A stretch of DNA of 36,684 bases, from NCBI GenBank assembly GCA_044348085.1, contig JBIKTM010000017.1, positions 1-36,684 on the forward strand, written 5' to 3'. Source of the DNA: Verrucolacustris sp044348085 (GTDB lineage Bacteria; Verrucomicrobiota; Verrucomicrobiia; Methylacidiphilales; Verrucolacustridaceae). Positions within the stretch are counted from its first letter, which is position 1, and each line of letters begins with the position of its first letter. Position numbers and translations under genes: made by a program. Below are positions 1 through 8,415 of this stretch, one piece after another. The notes under the pieces were generated by a model. It saw only the letters and a program-made list of their open reading frames with translations, did not search any database and was not told where the DNA came from.

Positions 1-1466
1 GCAAAGGTCCCAACAGCCGTGCTGGTTCCAAGGATTTCCCCTGCCACCAAACCACTCAAACCTCCCGCTGTAACTGTTGCGCCAGTGTTCCCGTCATACA
101 CCTTTCCGAAAGCAGTTCCGGAGGCGATCGTAACGTCTTGCGCGGTGATTGTTCCGTTCATGGTCGGCTGAGTCAGGATGTACCTACTGGCGTCTGCACC
201 AGTTAATCCCATCGTGGTCGAGACGCTCCAGGTCCCCACATTCTTGTTGGCAAAGATTCCGGTGGTGTCGTTCTGCAGGGATACGCTGTCGCCCGACTGG
301 ATTCCGGAAAGAAGCGAATTTTGGATGATAGCTGAAACCAACCCGTCATAAGTCTTGGATTGAACCTGAGCATTCACCACGGTCGCAGGCAGGTTGTTCT
401 GGTTATTCTGATTGTTCTGACTAACCGCGATGGCCTGTTGACCCGTGTTTGCTGGAGTGCTCGGAATCGAAGGGACGTTAAAACCGCCCCCACCCCCACC
501 ACCACCACCCGTGGAACCTGTCACCGGGAGGGGTCCGCCCCCGGCCGGACCGCCTGCAGCGGTGGCAATATCCAATGCATTTTTTTCTGTAGCCGTCGCC
601 TGCTTTTCCTGACGGCCTGTTCCAGGAGTATTCGAGGCGATTTCAAAGGTATAGCCACCGGATTTTGCCGGCTTCGATCCACCCGTGAGAAGATCCCCAC
701 CCGAAGTAAGTGCCACACCCGTTGTTCCGGTCGAGCGAAGTCCTCCCGAGCTTTGGTTCCCCTGCTGCTGAATTGCCGTGCTCAAAATCGCGCCCTTAGT
801 GGGAAGCGGTTCCGGAAACGAGTTTACGAGTGGACTCGAGCGAAAGACCTGGCCCACATCCACCGTCAAAACTTTGGGCGCTCCATCCATCTTGCCCCCC
901 ACCAACGCAAACTGACCGGGAGCAATGCTGACAGAACCCGAGGGCGCAGCGACGGTGGTTGCCGAACTTCCCTGCAAAACCATTAGCCCGAATCCACCTG
1001 TGGGAGCCCCTTTGGCTCCGCCGCCTTCCGCAGGGTAGGCGGTCACCAGAAAAGTCTTTCCTGCTGGGTCGCCACCAACCGTTCCAGTGACTCCGCCGGA
1101 AACAATGTTGATGCCTTCTGCTTTGGGAGGTGTGCTCACAAGAGCCGTACCCCGGTCGAGGCGAACGGTCCGGTCGTTGGGATCGAATGAGAAAGTCGAA
1201 TTATTGCCGATTCGGATCACGCTACCGTCGGGAAATTTAAGTTCTGCTAACGATTGCCCCTGGGTGGTGATTTTGCCCCCACCTGCAATCACATCGCCCA
1301 CGGCGGCAGGCTCGGTTTTGCTACCTTCGGTTTTCTGAACATCCCGCAAAATCGCCGAAACCTTGGCCTGCCCAAGTTCTGCACTCCAGACCGTGCCCAA
1401 TAAGAGGTGGCTGCAAAACCAGCCACCAAAAACCAGCCATCTAGGGAAAAATGCTAAAATCGGCAT
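1..1466 (-). CDS. Secreted FecR-domain protein with YDG/MBG repeats (C-terminal part outside window)
   Basis: The minus-strand frame is open from the ATG at 1466 to the window edge, giving 488 codons with no stop. Residues 1-29 look like a signal peptide, with cleavage near VWSA/E. Residues about 55-130 resemble a FecR domain (LKFPDGSVIRIG, then VRLDRGTALVSTPP), and VDVGQVFRSSPLV at 202-214 resembles the tail that follows FecR domains in verrucomicrobial proteins. A low-complexity linker follows, with a run of glycines at about 320-327 and a Q/N-rich stretch at 349-357. From about residue 369 there are YDG/MBG-type units: KTYDG at 370-374 and KVYDG at 454-458, about 84 residues apart. Such proteins are large surface or secreted proteins, probably adhesin-like. 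An AGGA lies 9 nt upstream of the ATG. The family assignment is by recognition only, and the total length is unknown. Confidence 0.8.
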   Translation of the reverse strand, partial: MPILAFFPRWLVFGGWFCSHLLLGTVWSAELGQAKVSAILRDVQKTEGSKTEPAAVGDVIAGGGKITTQGQSLAELKFPDGSVIRIGNNSTFSFDPNDRTVRLDRGTALVSTPPKAEGINIVSGGVTGTVGGDPAGKTFLVTAYPAEGGGAKGAPTGGFGLMVLQGSSATTVAAPSGSVSIAPGQFALVGGKMDGAPKVLTVDVGQVFRSSPLVNSFPEPLPTKGAILSTAIQQQGNQSSGGLRSTGTTGVALTSGGDLLTGGSKPAKSGGYTFEIASNTPGTGRQEKQATATEKNALDIATAAGGPAGGGPLPVTGSTGGGGGGGGGFNVPSIPSTPANTGQQAIAVSQNNQNNQNNLPATVVNAQVQSKTYDGLVSAIIQNSLLSGIQSGDSVSLQNDTTGIFANKNVGTWSVSTTMGLTGADASRYILTQPTMNGTITAQDVTIASGTAFGKVYDGNTGATVTAGGLSGLVAGEILGTSTAVGTF

Positions 1467-1868
1467 AAATCAAAATCCTATTTCCATCAGGCAAAACTTC
1501 CAAATACCAAGATTAGACCAGTACACTTAACTACGAGCATATGGAAAACGACGAAATAGTTTTCCAACTTTTTTTGAAAAAAGCTCACAAAGAAATTCTC
1601 CAAATCATGAAACTATAAATTCCACCTAAAAGCCTATGAGACATACATCTACAACTAAGTATATAATTCGAGATTTTTCAATAGATAGAATTTTAATTTT
1701 TTGTAAGTAACTGTCACTACAACATATAAAAAATTGCTATTTTTTAAAATCGTTCTGACAGATAAATTTTATTCACAATTTTTACGCAGAATACTATATT
1801 TAGGCTAAATATAGTAATATTTATCTATATGTTGTGCTTCTCGTGCAATTGCCTAAAAGGGCATTTAG
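1467..1868. promoter_or_regulatory. AT-rich divergent intergenic region
   Basis: This 402-bp gap separates two divergent secreted-protein genes and contains no convincing ORF. From about 1500 to 1830 it is much richer in A and T than the rest of the window, with many A/T runs. It must carry the promoters for both flanking genes, but I cannot assign -35 and -10 boxes with confidence. The plus-strand gene has an AAAGGG ribosome-binding site 7 nt before its ATG at 1869. A perfect inverted repeat lies at 1792-1816. Confidence 0.6.
1792..1816. repeat. Perfect 11-bp inverted repeat, possible operator
   Basis: The left arm TACTATATTTA (1792-1802) and right arm TAAATATAGTA (1806-1816) are exact reverse complements separated by GGC. 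It lies 52 bp upstream of the ATG at 1869. No T-run follows that would make it a terminator, and its symmetry suits a dimeric repressor or activator site. Function is inferred. Confidence 0.5.
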
Positions 1869-2972
1869 ATGGCTTATCTGAGACTTTTCCGATTTACCCT
1901 ACCCCCCCTATTTTCATCCTTTTGGGGAAGAGTTTTTTGCCTCTTTCTTGTGCTCTTATTGGGCATATCCAATCCAGTCCCAGCCCAAACTGGATCGGCC
2001 TCGGCGGTCTCATCACAAACCCGCCAAGACATGCAACTTCGACAACAGGTACAGGAAACGGATTCGAGCAAGTCCCAGAACCTCGAAGAGGAAACCGTAA
2101 CCGCCAAACCCCTTTCGACAGACTTGGGCGAAGTCGGCATCATGTCCAAGCCAACAGAAAAACCCTGGTTCTACACAACGGTCGATTGCCAGGCTTTTTA
2201 CAACAGCAACGTTCTTTACGCCGAAAGCGGCGGCCAAAAGTTTTCCGCGTGGCAGATCATTACTTCCCCCGAAATCGGTTTCGCCCCACAAATTCAGGAC
2301 GAACAGTACGCGATGTTTTTCCCCAGAGCGGGATTCCGCTACCAGTTCTTCACCTACGCCACTGCCGAACCAGGCTCCACCCCTTACAACCAGACCGGTA
2401 TTTCCCAAAACAACTTCACCGTGATGGATCCATTTGTCTCCTTGGGGTGGGCATTCACCGAGGATCTATTCATTTCATTTTCCGCGGATGCGAACATTTT
2501 CATGGGCTCCGGTCGAGACCAGTCCCTCACCCAGTATGTGAACTTCCTCGATGAATATCCTCTAGCCTGGACAGCGAGTTGGTTTCACTCCTTGGCCGAT
2601 TGGAACTCCGTCTCAATCACAGGCCGGGCCTCCTATGTCATCGCCAACCCATCTAACTTCACCCGTACCGACAACAACATGACCTTTGCCTGGTCGACCA
2701 ACCCTACGAAGGAAATTAGTACCCAGATTTTTGCGAGTTACCGATTAGCCAAATACACCGATACCCAGTTGGCCGATCAGTTCAACAACGCAGACCGCCT
2801 CGATTTCCAGCAAACCTACGGAGCGTCCCTTACTTGGACGCCGATCGAATATGTTTCGCTCCGCGCATTTGTCAGCTGGACCAAAAGTGACAGCAGCGTA
2901 TCCGTTCCAGAGACAGGGGATTATGAGGCACTCAATGCGGGAACCGGGATCAATATGATCTACAAATTCTAA
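1869..2972 (+). CDS. Outer-membrane beta-barrel protein
   Basis: The product is 367 aa. The first 40 residues hold a basic start, a long hydrophobic core and a likely signal-peptidase site at PVPA/QTG. After a polar, probably disordered linker, residues from about 100 to the end alternate polar and hydrophobic residues with many Tyr, Trp and Phe (for example FFPRAGFRYQFFTYA), as in transmembrane beta strands. The last residues are YKF, the terminal aromatic used for Bam-dependent assembly. AAAGGG precedes the ATG by 7 nt. The stop overlaps the next ATG by one base, so the two genes are coupled. Its position opposite a FecR/YDG protein suggests a surface-related role. The substrate or cargo is unknown, and it is not a clear member of a family I can name. 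Confidence 0.75.
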   Translation: MAYLRLFRFTLPPLFSSFWGRVFCLFLVLLLGISNPVPAQTGSASAVSSQTRQDMQLRQQVQETDSSKSQNLEEETVTAKPLSTDLGEVGIMSKPTEKPWFYTTVDCQAFYNSNVLYAESGGQKFSAWQIITSPEIGFAPQIQDEQYAMFFPRAGFRYQFFTYATAEPGSTPYNQTGISQNNFTVMDPFVSLGWAFTEDLFISFSADANIFMGSGRDQSLTQYVNFLDEYPLAWTASWFHSLADWNSVSITGRASYVIANPSNFTRTDNNMTFAWSTNPTKEISTQIFASYRLAKYTDTQLADQFNNADRLDFQQTYGASLTWTPIEYVSLRAFVSWTKSDSSVSVPETGDYEALNAGTGINMIYKF

Positions 2973-3730
2973 TGAGAAGAATTTTCGCATTCCAAGCTCT
3001 GATCCTCTTTCCCGTGTGCCTATGGGCACAAAACCCAGGATCGGCCGCTGCTGTCTCATCCGAGGCAGCCACCGTCCAGCCCAAAAACCCCGCCCGCCTC
3101 GCCGTCCCCACTCCTACACCCGCACCGTCAAAGCCAACTCCACCGCTCCCGCAAACCAGCGAAACGATGATCGATCCCCTACTGGATCCCACCCGTCCGA
3201 AAAATTGCCAACTGGAAATAACAAATGAACAGACCCTGAATTGCGACAGCGTCTCCGTGGTCGTGTTTCCAGGAACCTACAAACAGGTGAAAATCGTCGA
3301 CGGTCCGCAGGATAAAAAAGCCACGAAAGGAACTTCCCTTAGACCACAGGCCAATGGATTGGGATACATCCGCTACCTTTCCGATACAAAACTCAAAATC
3401 GGGGATACAGAAAGAATGGGTGGAATCGATGTCGGCATCAGATCTCAGGACAATCTCCCCGTGCGGATCTGGTACAAGAAAATGTCGGAAGTGGACGACA
3501 TCACCAAGGCTTTCACCTTTATTTTTCCTCCGGTGGGACTAATTGCTGGGGCTGGGGCCTGGTCCTCTGGAAATATCTTACTCCCCGAGAAACCAATACT
3601 TTTCACAGAAGCACGCGACTACTACCTCAAAACCCAAAATCCCTCTGAACCACAACTCCAAACTGCACAACCCGCCATTCGTCTTACACCGGCAACTCCT
3701 CAATCTAAATCAGGACTGCGAACTCCTTAG
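2972..3730 (+). CDS. Secreted protein of unknown function
   Basis: The product is 252 aa and I do not recognise the family. It has a signal peptide (residues 1-19, cleavage near LWA/QNP), then a Pro/Ala/Thr-rich linker to about residue 65. A compact domain of about residues 78-215 follows, with two cysteines (CQLEITNEQTLNC) that could form a disulphide and a hydrophobic stretch around AFTFIFPPVGLIAGAGAW. The C-terminal 30 residues are again low in complexity. The start overlaps the stop of the beta-barrel gene by one base (TAATG), so the two are probably translated together. The residues just after the predicted cleavage site resemble those of the barrel protein. It may be a periplasmic partner of the barrel, which is inference from position only. 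Confidence 0.65.
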   Translation: MRRIFAFQALILFPVCLWAQNPGSAAAVSSEAATVQPKNPARLAVPTPTPAPSKPTPPLPQTSETMIDPLLDPTRPKNCQLEITNEQTLNCDSVSVVVFPGTYKQVKIVDGPQDKKATKGTSLRPQANGLGYIRYLSDTKLKIGDTERMGGIDVGIRSQDNLPVRIWYKKMSEVDDITKAFTFIFPPVGLIAGAGAWSSGNILLPEKPILFTEARDYYLKTQNPSEPQLQTAQPAIRLTPATPQSKSGLRTP

Positions 3731-3800
3731 TGCTAAAACGATAGGACTTCAATCGCGGGTCAAAGAGTGATCCGTCCCTCCAAATCCAAAACTCGAAAAT

Positions 3801-4847
3801 CTACCCTTCCTCTCCCGCCAACCACTCTTTGAACAAGCGAAAAGCTACGGCCATGAGCGTCGCCCCGAAAAAGATACCTAGAAACCCATAAGCCAGAAAT
3901 CCGCCGATTACCCCCAAGAAGATAATTCCAAATGGCAGGTTACTCCCACGGCTAATGAGGTACGGTTTTGTAAAATTATCGACGAGACCCACTACCCCAA
4001 CACCCCAAACCAAGTTAAAAATAGCCCAGCCATTCTTGCCCTCCATAAAAAGCCAGATCACAACAGGAATCCATACGATTCCGCAGGACAATTGAAGGCT
4101 GGCAAAAAAGAATCCTGCAAAGCCCAGTAGCACAACCTGCGGAACTCCTGCTAACGAAAAGCCAATGCACATCAGAGCCGCCTGCAGCGCCGCCGTACCC
4201 AGAACCCCCAACATCACGCTTCGAATCGTTCTGGCGGAAAGATCAAGCAACTCCCCGCCGCGAGGCCCGAAAAGCTTTTCCAGCGTCTGAAGACTCGACC
4301 GAGTTAATGTTTCGCCATACGCAAAGAAAAATCCGCAAATGATCAGGCTGAATGCGAATTCAAGGAGCCCTACCCCAACCTTTCCCGCCATCTGCCCAAG
4401 CCTTGTCGCCCCCTGTTTTAGTAACGGACTTAAGTCCTGCAGAAGTTGCGTGCGATCCTGCGATGCGTTTTCCCACTTCTGGAAAAGCATCTGCCCATAG
4501 GGATACTCACGCAACCACAAGGGAGGTTGAGGTAGGCCCTCCTTGGAATAATCCAACATCAGTTGCGACAGTGGCTTCACCGATTGAGCCGCCACCGCCA
4601 CCCCATAGGTAATCGGTATCATGCAGAAAACGGCGATAAGAAGACTGGTCAACACCGAAGCGAGAATCGGGCGCGAAGGCATGCGGTTTTTAATCCAAAG
4701 AAAAACCGGCCAGGTAGCCACCGTCAAAATGACCGCCCAAAGCAAAGGCCCAAAGAAGGGACGGAGAATGTTTAAGCAGGCCAATCCCAAAAAAACGAGT
4801 GCCACACCCACCGCAATTCGGTGGAGCATTGGATCATGAATCTTCAT
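3801..4847 (-). CDS. AI-2E/PerM family membrane transporter
   Basis: The product is 348 aa, a typical length for the AI-2E transporter (DUF20, PerM/YdiK) family. There are hydrophobic pairs at the N-terminus (residues about 10-60 and 65-90), a polar loop with predicted helices at about 95-150, and further membrane segments at about 155-180 and 210-335. The C-terminal part has the family-like run of Gly-rich helices (PFGIIFLGVIGGFLAYGFLGIFFGATLMA). Family members are inner-membrane exporters or permeases with varied substrates: E. coli TqsA affects autoinducer-2 export, and others have been linked to Na+/H+ exchange. The specific substrate cannot be told from sequence. It stands alone, about 70 bp downstream of the tRNA-Gly gene on the same strand. 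Confidence 0.85.
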   Translation of the reverse strand: MKIHDPMLHRIAVGVALVFLGLACLNILRPFFGPLLWAVILTVATWPVFLWIKNRMPSRPILASVLTSLLIAVFCMIPITYGVAVAAQSVKPLSQLMLDYSKEGLPQPPLWLREYPYGQMLFQKWENASQDRTQLLQDLSPLLKQGATRLGQMAGKVGVGLLEFAFSLIICGFFFAYGETLTRSSLQTLEKLFGPRGGELLDLSARTIRSVMLGVLGTAALQAALMCIGFSLAGVPQVVLLGFAGFFFASLQLSCGIVWIPVVIWLFMEGKNGWAIFNLVWGVGVVGLVDNFTKPYLISRGSNLPFGIIFLGVIGGFLAYGFLGIFFGATLMAVAFRLFKEWLAGEEG

Positions 4848-4920
4848 CCCCCCATTCTTGGCTGAAACCCTGTCTTTGTCACCCTGCGCGTCAGATCAAG
4901 TAGCTTGGTGAAAATAAATC

Positions 4921-4991
4921 TGCGGGCGGAGAGAATCGAACTCTCACATCAAGCTTGGGAAGCTCGCAGGCTACCATTACATTACGCCCGC
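4921..4991 (-). tRNA. tRNA-Gly (anticodon CCC)
   Basis: Read on the minus strand, a 7-bp acceptor stem GCGGGCG/CGCCCGC is complete, with discriminator A at 4921. The T arm GAGAG-TTCGATT-CTCTC is perfect. The anticodon stem CGAGC/GCTTG (one G-U) encloses the loop TTCCCAA, which places CCC at 34-36 (window 4957-4959). The 3' CCA is not encoded. The gene lies 48 bp downstream of the glgC stop on the same strand and would read GGG codons. Confidence 0.93.
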
Positions 4992-5039
4992 TGACGTTTA
5001 TAAATTATCGTTCTTATTTCTTCGTAGCGCAACGGTTTT

Positions 5040-6326
5040 CTAGATCACAGTCCCGTCAGAAATCGTACTTCCCTTCGGAATAATCACCACACCATCCCGA
5101 ACATAGAAGTTTTCCCCATCCATATCCCGATCCTTTCCAGCCGCTCGGACCACGACGTTCCGCCCTATCCTCACGTTCTTATCAATAATTGCATCCTCAA
5201 TCACTGTCCCTTCCCCAATGCCGATGGCTGGCCGCTGCCTCTTTCGATTGTCCTCCTGCTGGGCAGGGGTTTCGTAATAGTCTGCCCCCATCAGGATGGA
5301 GCGACGAATCTGGCACCCCGAACCAATCCGTGACCGAATCCCAATCACCGCTTGATCTAAGATGCTTTTCCGAATCATGCAGCCATCCGAAACAATTGCC
5401 TGAACCACCTGACAATCTTCCACCACCGAACCCGGCAGAAACCGCGCTCTCGTATAGATGGGGGCGGTGCTTAATCCAAAATCAAACTTTGGCTCGCGGG
5501 CCAGCAGATCCAGGTTGGCGCGGTAGAATGCCCCAATCGTACCAATGTCCTCCCAATACCCATCATGAATGAATGCGGATACCTTCTTGCTTCCGATAGC
5601 GGCAGGAAGAATATTTTTCCCGAAATCCTTCCCATCATTTCCATCCAAACAATCGCGCAGGGTCTCCCGATTAAAGATATAAATCCCCATCGAGGCGAGG
5701 TAGGGACGGCCCTTAGGCATGGCAGACCCGCTCTCCATCGAAGCCAACACAGCCGGATCCTTCGGTTTCTCCACAAACTCGGTGATTCTTCGTTCCGCAT
5801 CCGACTTCAAGATCCCCAAACTGGGTGCGGCCTTCTTGTCCACGGGCAAAGTGGCGATGGTGATCTCCGACCCTGTTGAGACGTGCTGTTCGAGCATCTC
5901 CCGGAAATCCATCCGGTAGAGCTGATCGCCCGAAAGAATCAAAACGTATTCATGCGGATGATTGTCAAAATGAATCAACCCTTGCCGAACCGCATCTGCC
6001 GTCCCCTGATACCATTCGGTTCCCTCCCGGGTCTTTTGAGCAGCCACGATTTCAATGAATCCGCGAGGAATAAAATCATCAAACCGATAGCTTTGTTGAA
6101 CATGCCGGTGAAGTGAGGAGCTAAGGTACTGTGTCAGGAGAAAGATTCTCTTAATCCCCGAATTGAGGCTGAGGCTGATCGGAATATCCACTAACCGATA
6201 CTTTCCTGCGATGGGAACTGCAGGTTTGGCGCGCTCCTGAGTTAAAGGGAACAAGCGGTTCCCCTCCCCGCCCCCCAAGATCACACTGATCACCTGATCT
6301 GTACTGATTGCACTGCGCTGGCTCAT
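5040..6326 (-). CDS. glgC: Glucose-1-phosphate adenylyltransferase (ADP-glucose pyrophosphorylase)
   Basis: GlgC makes ADP-glucose from glucose-1-phosphate and ATP, the committed step of glycogen synthesis in the cytosol. The product is 428 aa. The N-terminal nucleotidyltransferase domain has ILGGGEGNRLFPLT, then KPAVPIAGKYRLVDIPIS, and GDQLYRMDF around the metal/substrate site. The C-terminal third is a left-handed beta-helix (hexapeptide pattern, for example GEGTVIEDAIIDKNVRIG). I chose ATG 6326; a TTG at 6329 is also in frame, but the GGGGGAGATAGGG purine stretch is better spaced for 6326. The gene diverges from glmS with only about 41 bp between the two start codons, so the promoters must be compact or overlapping. 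Both genes draw on the hexose-phosphate pool. Confidence 0.95.
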   Translation of the reverse strand: MSQRSAISTDQVISVILGGGEGNRLFPLTQERAKPAVPIAGKYRLVDIPISLSLNSGIKRIFLLTQYLSSSLHRHVQQSYRFDDFIPRGFIEIVAAQKTREGTEWYQGTADAVRQGLIHFDNHPHEYVLILSGDQLYRMDFREMLEQHVSTGSEITIATLPVDKKAAPSLGILKSDAERRITEFVEKPKDPAVLASMESGSAMPKGRPYLASMGIYIFNRETLRDCLDGNDGKDFGKNILPAAIGSKKVSAFIHDGYWEDIGTIGAFYRANLDLLAREPKFDFGLSTAPIYTRARFLPGSVVEDCQVVQAIVSDGCMIRKSILDQAVIGIRSRIGSGCQIRRSILMGADYYETPAQQEDNRKRQRPAIGIGEGTVIEDAIIDKNVRIGRNVVVRAAGKDRDMDGENFYVRDGVVIIPKGSTISDGTVI

Positions 6327-6367
6327 CAATTGACCCTATCTCCCCCAACCGCTAGAACAAGTTCACG

Positions 6368-8215
6368 ATGTGTGGAATTGTCGCCTATGTGGGGCCTCGC
6401 AAGGCTCAGCCCATTCTTCTGGAAGCCTTAAGCCGACTGGAATACAGAGGATACGACTCGGCCGGTCTGGCAATTATAAACGGTCATGGAATCGAGGTTC
6501 GTAAAAAGAGCGGTCGGATTGAAAACCTTGCCAAAGCCTGCATGGCCAAGCCCATTCTAGGTGAAATTGGAATCAGTCATACTCGTTGGGCAACTCACGG
6601 CGCACCCACAGATGCCAATGCCCACCCTCATCTGGATGCTTCGGGCAAACTGGCCCTTGTTCACAACGGCGTGATTGAAAACTTTCTTGAATTAAAAGAA
6701 AAGCTGACTAAGGCAGGCCACAAATTTGAATCGGAAACCGATACGGAGGTCTTAGCTCACTGCTTGGGCGACTCTTACGCAAATAACAAAGCGACAGGCG
6801 AAGCTCGTCTTATCGAAGCCGTCCGAACCACACTTACGCAAATTCAAGGAACGCTGGGAATCGCAGTCATTCATAGCGATTTCCCAAAACTGATTGTCGG
6901 AGCTCGGCGGGGAAGCCCGCTGGTGATCGGGGTCGGCCAAGGTGAGAATTTCCTGGCGAGCGACACTCAAGCCCTAGCACCCTACACCAACCGCGTCGTC
7001 ATTTTACAAGATCAGGAGATTGTCGCGCTTTATGCGGACCATTTTGACGTCTCCTCCCCTTTAGGGGCACAAGCCCATGTCAAAGTTGAGCAAATAGAAA
7101 ACGGCGTGATCCACACAGACAAAGGTCCTCACGCCCACTTCATGCTCAAGGAAATTATGGAGCAACCCCGCTCCATCGAAAACGCCTTCCGTGGAAGACT
7201 CGACCGAGATGGAGCTACCGCCAAGTTGGGCGGTTTGAACATGACCTCCGATCAGCTTCGGCAGGTGGAGCGGATTTCAGTCATCGGATGCGGCACAGCT
7301 CTTCATTCAGGAATGGTGGGAAAATATCTGATCGAAACCCTGGCCAAGATTCCCGTCGAGACTCAGCACGCGAGTGAGTTTCGATATAGTGATTCCCCTA
7401 TTTCCCCGAAAACACTTTTTTTGGCAGTCAGTCAATCTGGTGAAACTGCAGATACGTTGGGAGCTCTTCGCGAGGCCAAACGACGTGGGTATTCATGCCT
7501 TGGAATTTGCAACAACGTGGCCAGTTCGATCGCTCGCGAGAGTGATGGTGGTGTGTACATGCACGCAGGTCCGGAAATCGGCGTTGCGGCCACCAAATCA
7601 TTCACCTCTCAAGTCATGGTCTTTGCGCTGCTTGGGCTTCTGTTAGGACGACTACACCAACTCTCCGCCGCTCACGGGGCAGAAATTCTTGAGGCGATTT
7701 CTCAGCTTCCTGAAAAGATTCAGCAGGCGTTGCGCCACTCCGAAGCGGTCGCAAAGGTTGCAAATACTTTCGCCCGCTCTCGCTCCATGCTTTTTCTAGG
7801 GCGTTTGGCCAATTTTCCAATCGCACTGGAAGGCGCATTAAAAATGAAGGAGATCACTTATATTCATGCAGAGGGCTATCCCAGCGCGGAACTCAAGCAT
7901 GGGGTGATTGCCTTGATCGATAAGGAAACACCTACTGTCCTGATCGCGACTGCGGACGGGGTGTACGATAAAAATCTTGGCAGTTTACAGGAAATTAAGG
8001 CTCGCGGAGGCCCTGTCATTGCGGTTGCTCACGAGGGCGACGCAAAGGTCAAGGGTTTGGCGGATGCAATTCTTGAGGTGCCCAAGACCCATGAACTTCT
8101 TCAGCCCATTTTGAACGTCATTCCACTCCAGCTATTCTCCTACCATACCGCCGTAGCCTTGGGACGGGACGTGGACAAGCCCCGGAACCTTGCAAAGTCA
8201 GTCACAGTCGAATAA
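6368..8215 (+). CDS. glmS: Glutamine--fructose-6-phosphate aminotransferase (isomerizing)
   Basis: GlmS converts fructose-6-phosphate and glutamine to glucosamine-6-phosphate, the entry to UDP-GlcNAc for peptidoglycan and LPS. The product is 615 aa, close to the usual 609. MCGIVAYVG gives the N-terminal nucleophile Cys (Cys2 before Met removal), followed by LEYRGYDSAG and the SHTRWATHG glutaminase motif. Two SIS isomerase domains follow, with ISVIGCGTALHSG and SQSGETADT in the first. The C-terminus DKPRNLAKSVTVE is the canonical GlmS tail. No strong Shine-Dalgarno is visible. The short 5' region leaves no room for a glmS ribozyme, and control by that element is therefore unlikely. Confidence 0.97.
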   Translation: MCGIVAYVGPRKAQPILLEALSRLEYRGYDSAGLAIINGHGIEVRKKSGRIENLAKACMAKPILGEIGISHTRWATHGAPTDANAHPHLDASGKLALVHNGVIENFLELKEKLTKAGHKFESETDTEVLAHCLGDSYANNKATGEARLIEAVRTTLTQIQGTLGIAVIHSDFPKLIVGARRGSPLVIGVGQGENFLASDTQALAPYTNRVVILQDQEIVALYADHFDVSSPLGAQAHVKVEQIENGVIHTDKGPHAHFMLKEIMEQPRSIENAFRGRLDRDGATAKLGGLNMTSDQLRQVERISVIGCGTALHSGMVGKYLIETLAKIPVETQHASEFRYSDSPISPKTLFLAVSQSGETADTLGALREAKRRGYSCLGICNNVASSIARESDGGVYMHAGPEIGVAATKSFTSQVMVFALLGLLLGRLHQLSAAHGAEILEAISQLPEKIQQALRHSEAVAKVANTFARSRSMLFLGRLANFPIALEGALKMKEITYIHAEGYPSAELKHGVIALIDKETPTVLIATADGVYDKNLGSLQEIKARGGPVIAVAHEGDAKVKGLADAILEVPKTHELLQPILNVIPLQLFSYHTAVALGRDVDKPRNLAKSVTVE

Positions 8216-8279
8216 TCGTGCGCGACATGCTTCTCCGAGGTTGCTCCCTCGACCGAACACGCTATTTTCGGATGATTGA

Positions 8280-8352
8280 GGCCCTATCGTCTAGCTGGTT
8301 AGGACACGGCCCTCTCAAGGCCGGTGCACGGGTTCGAGTCCCGTTAGGGCTA
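8280..8352 (+). tRNA. tRNA-Glu (anticodon CTC)
   Basis: The acceptor stem pairs GGCCCTA (8280-8286) with TAGGGCT (8345-8351), with G-U at 1-72 and discriminator A. The D-arm sequence is TCTAGCTGGTTAGGA. The anticodon stem CGGCC/GGCCG encloses the loop CTCTCAA, giving CTC at 8314-8316. The T arm ACGGG-TTCGAGT-CCCGT is perfect. CCA is not encoded. The end bases are chosen to keep standard D-arm spacing; starting one base later would give a poorer stem. Confidence 0.93.
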
Positions 8353-8415
8353 GTGAATAATTTTAATTCAGGAGTTGATTTGGAATGCGGGGTTAGTGAT
8401 GATTGAGCTTCTCGG

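Noticed and set aside
1829..2554. Open frame overlapping the beta-barrel gene on the same strand
   Set aside because: It lacks a signal peptide or domain pattern, whereas the overlapping frame from 1869 has a signal peptide, barrel strands and a terminal Phe.
6327..6367. Possible glmS ribozyme
   Set aside because: The whole upstream region is 41 bp, too short for that element, and no matching core is visible.
8218..8406. Small open frame across the tRNA-Glu gene
   Set aside because: It is explained by the tRNA on the same strand and has no protein-like features.
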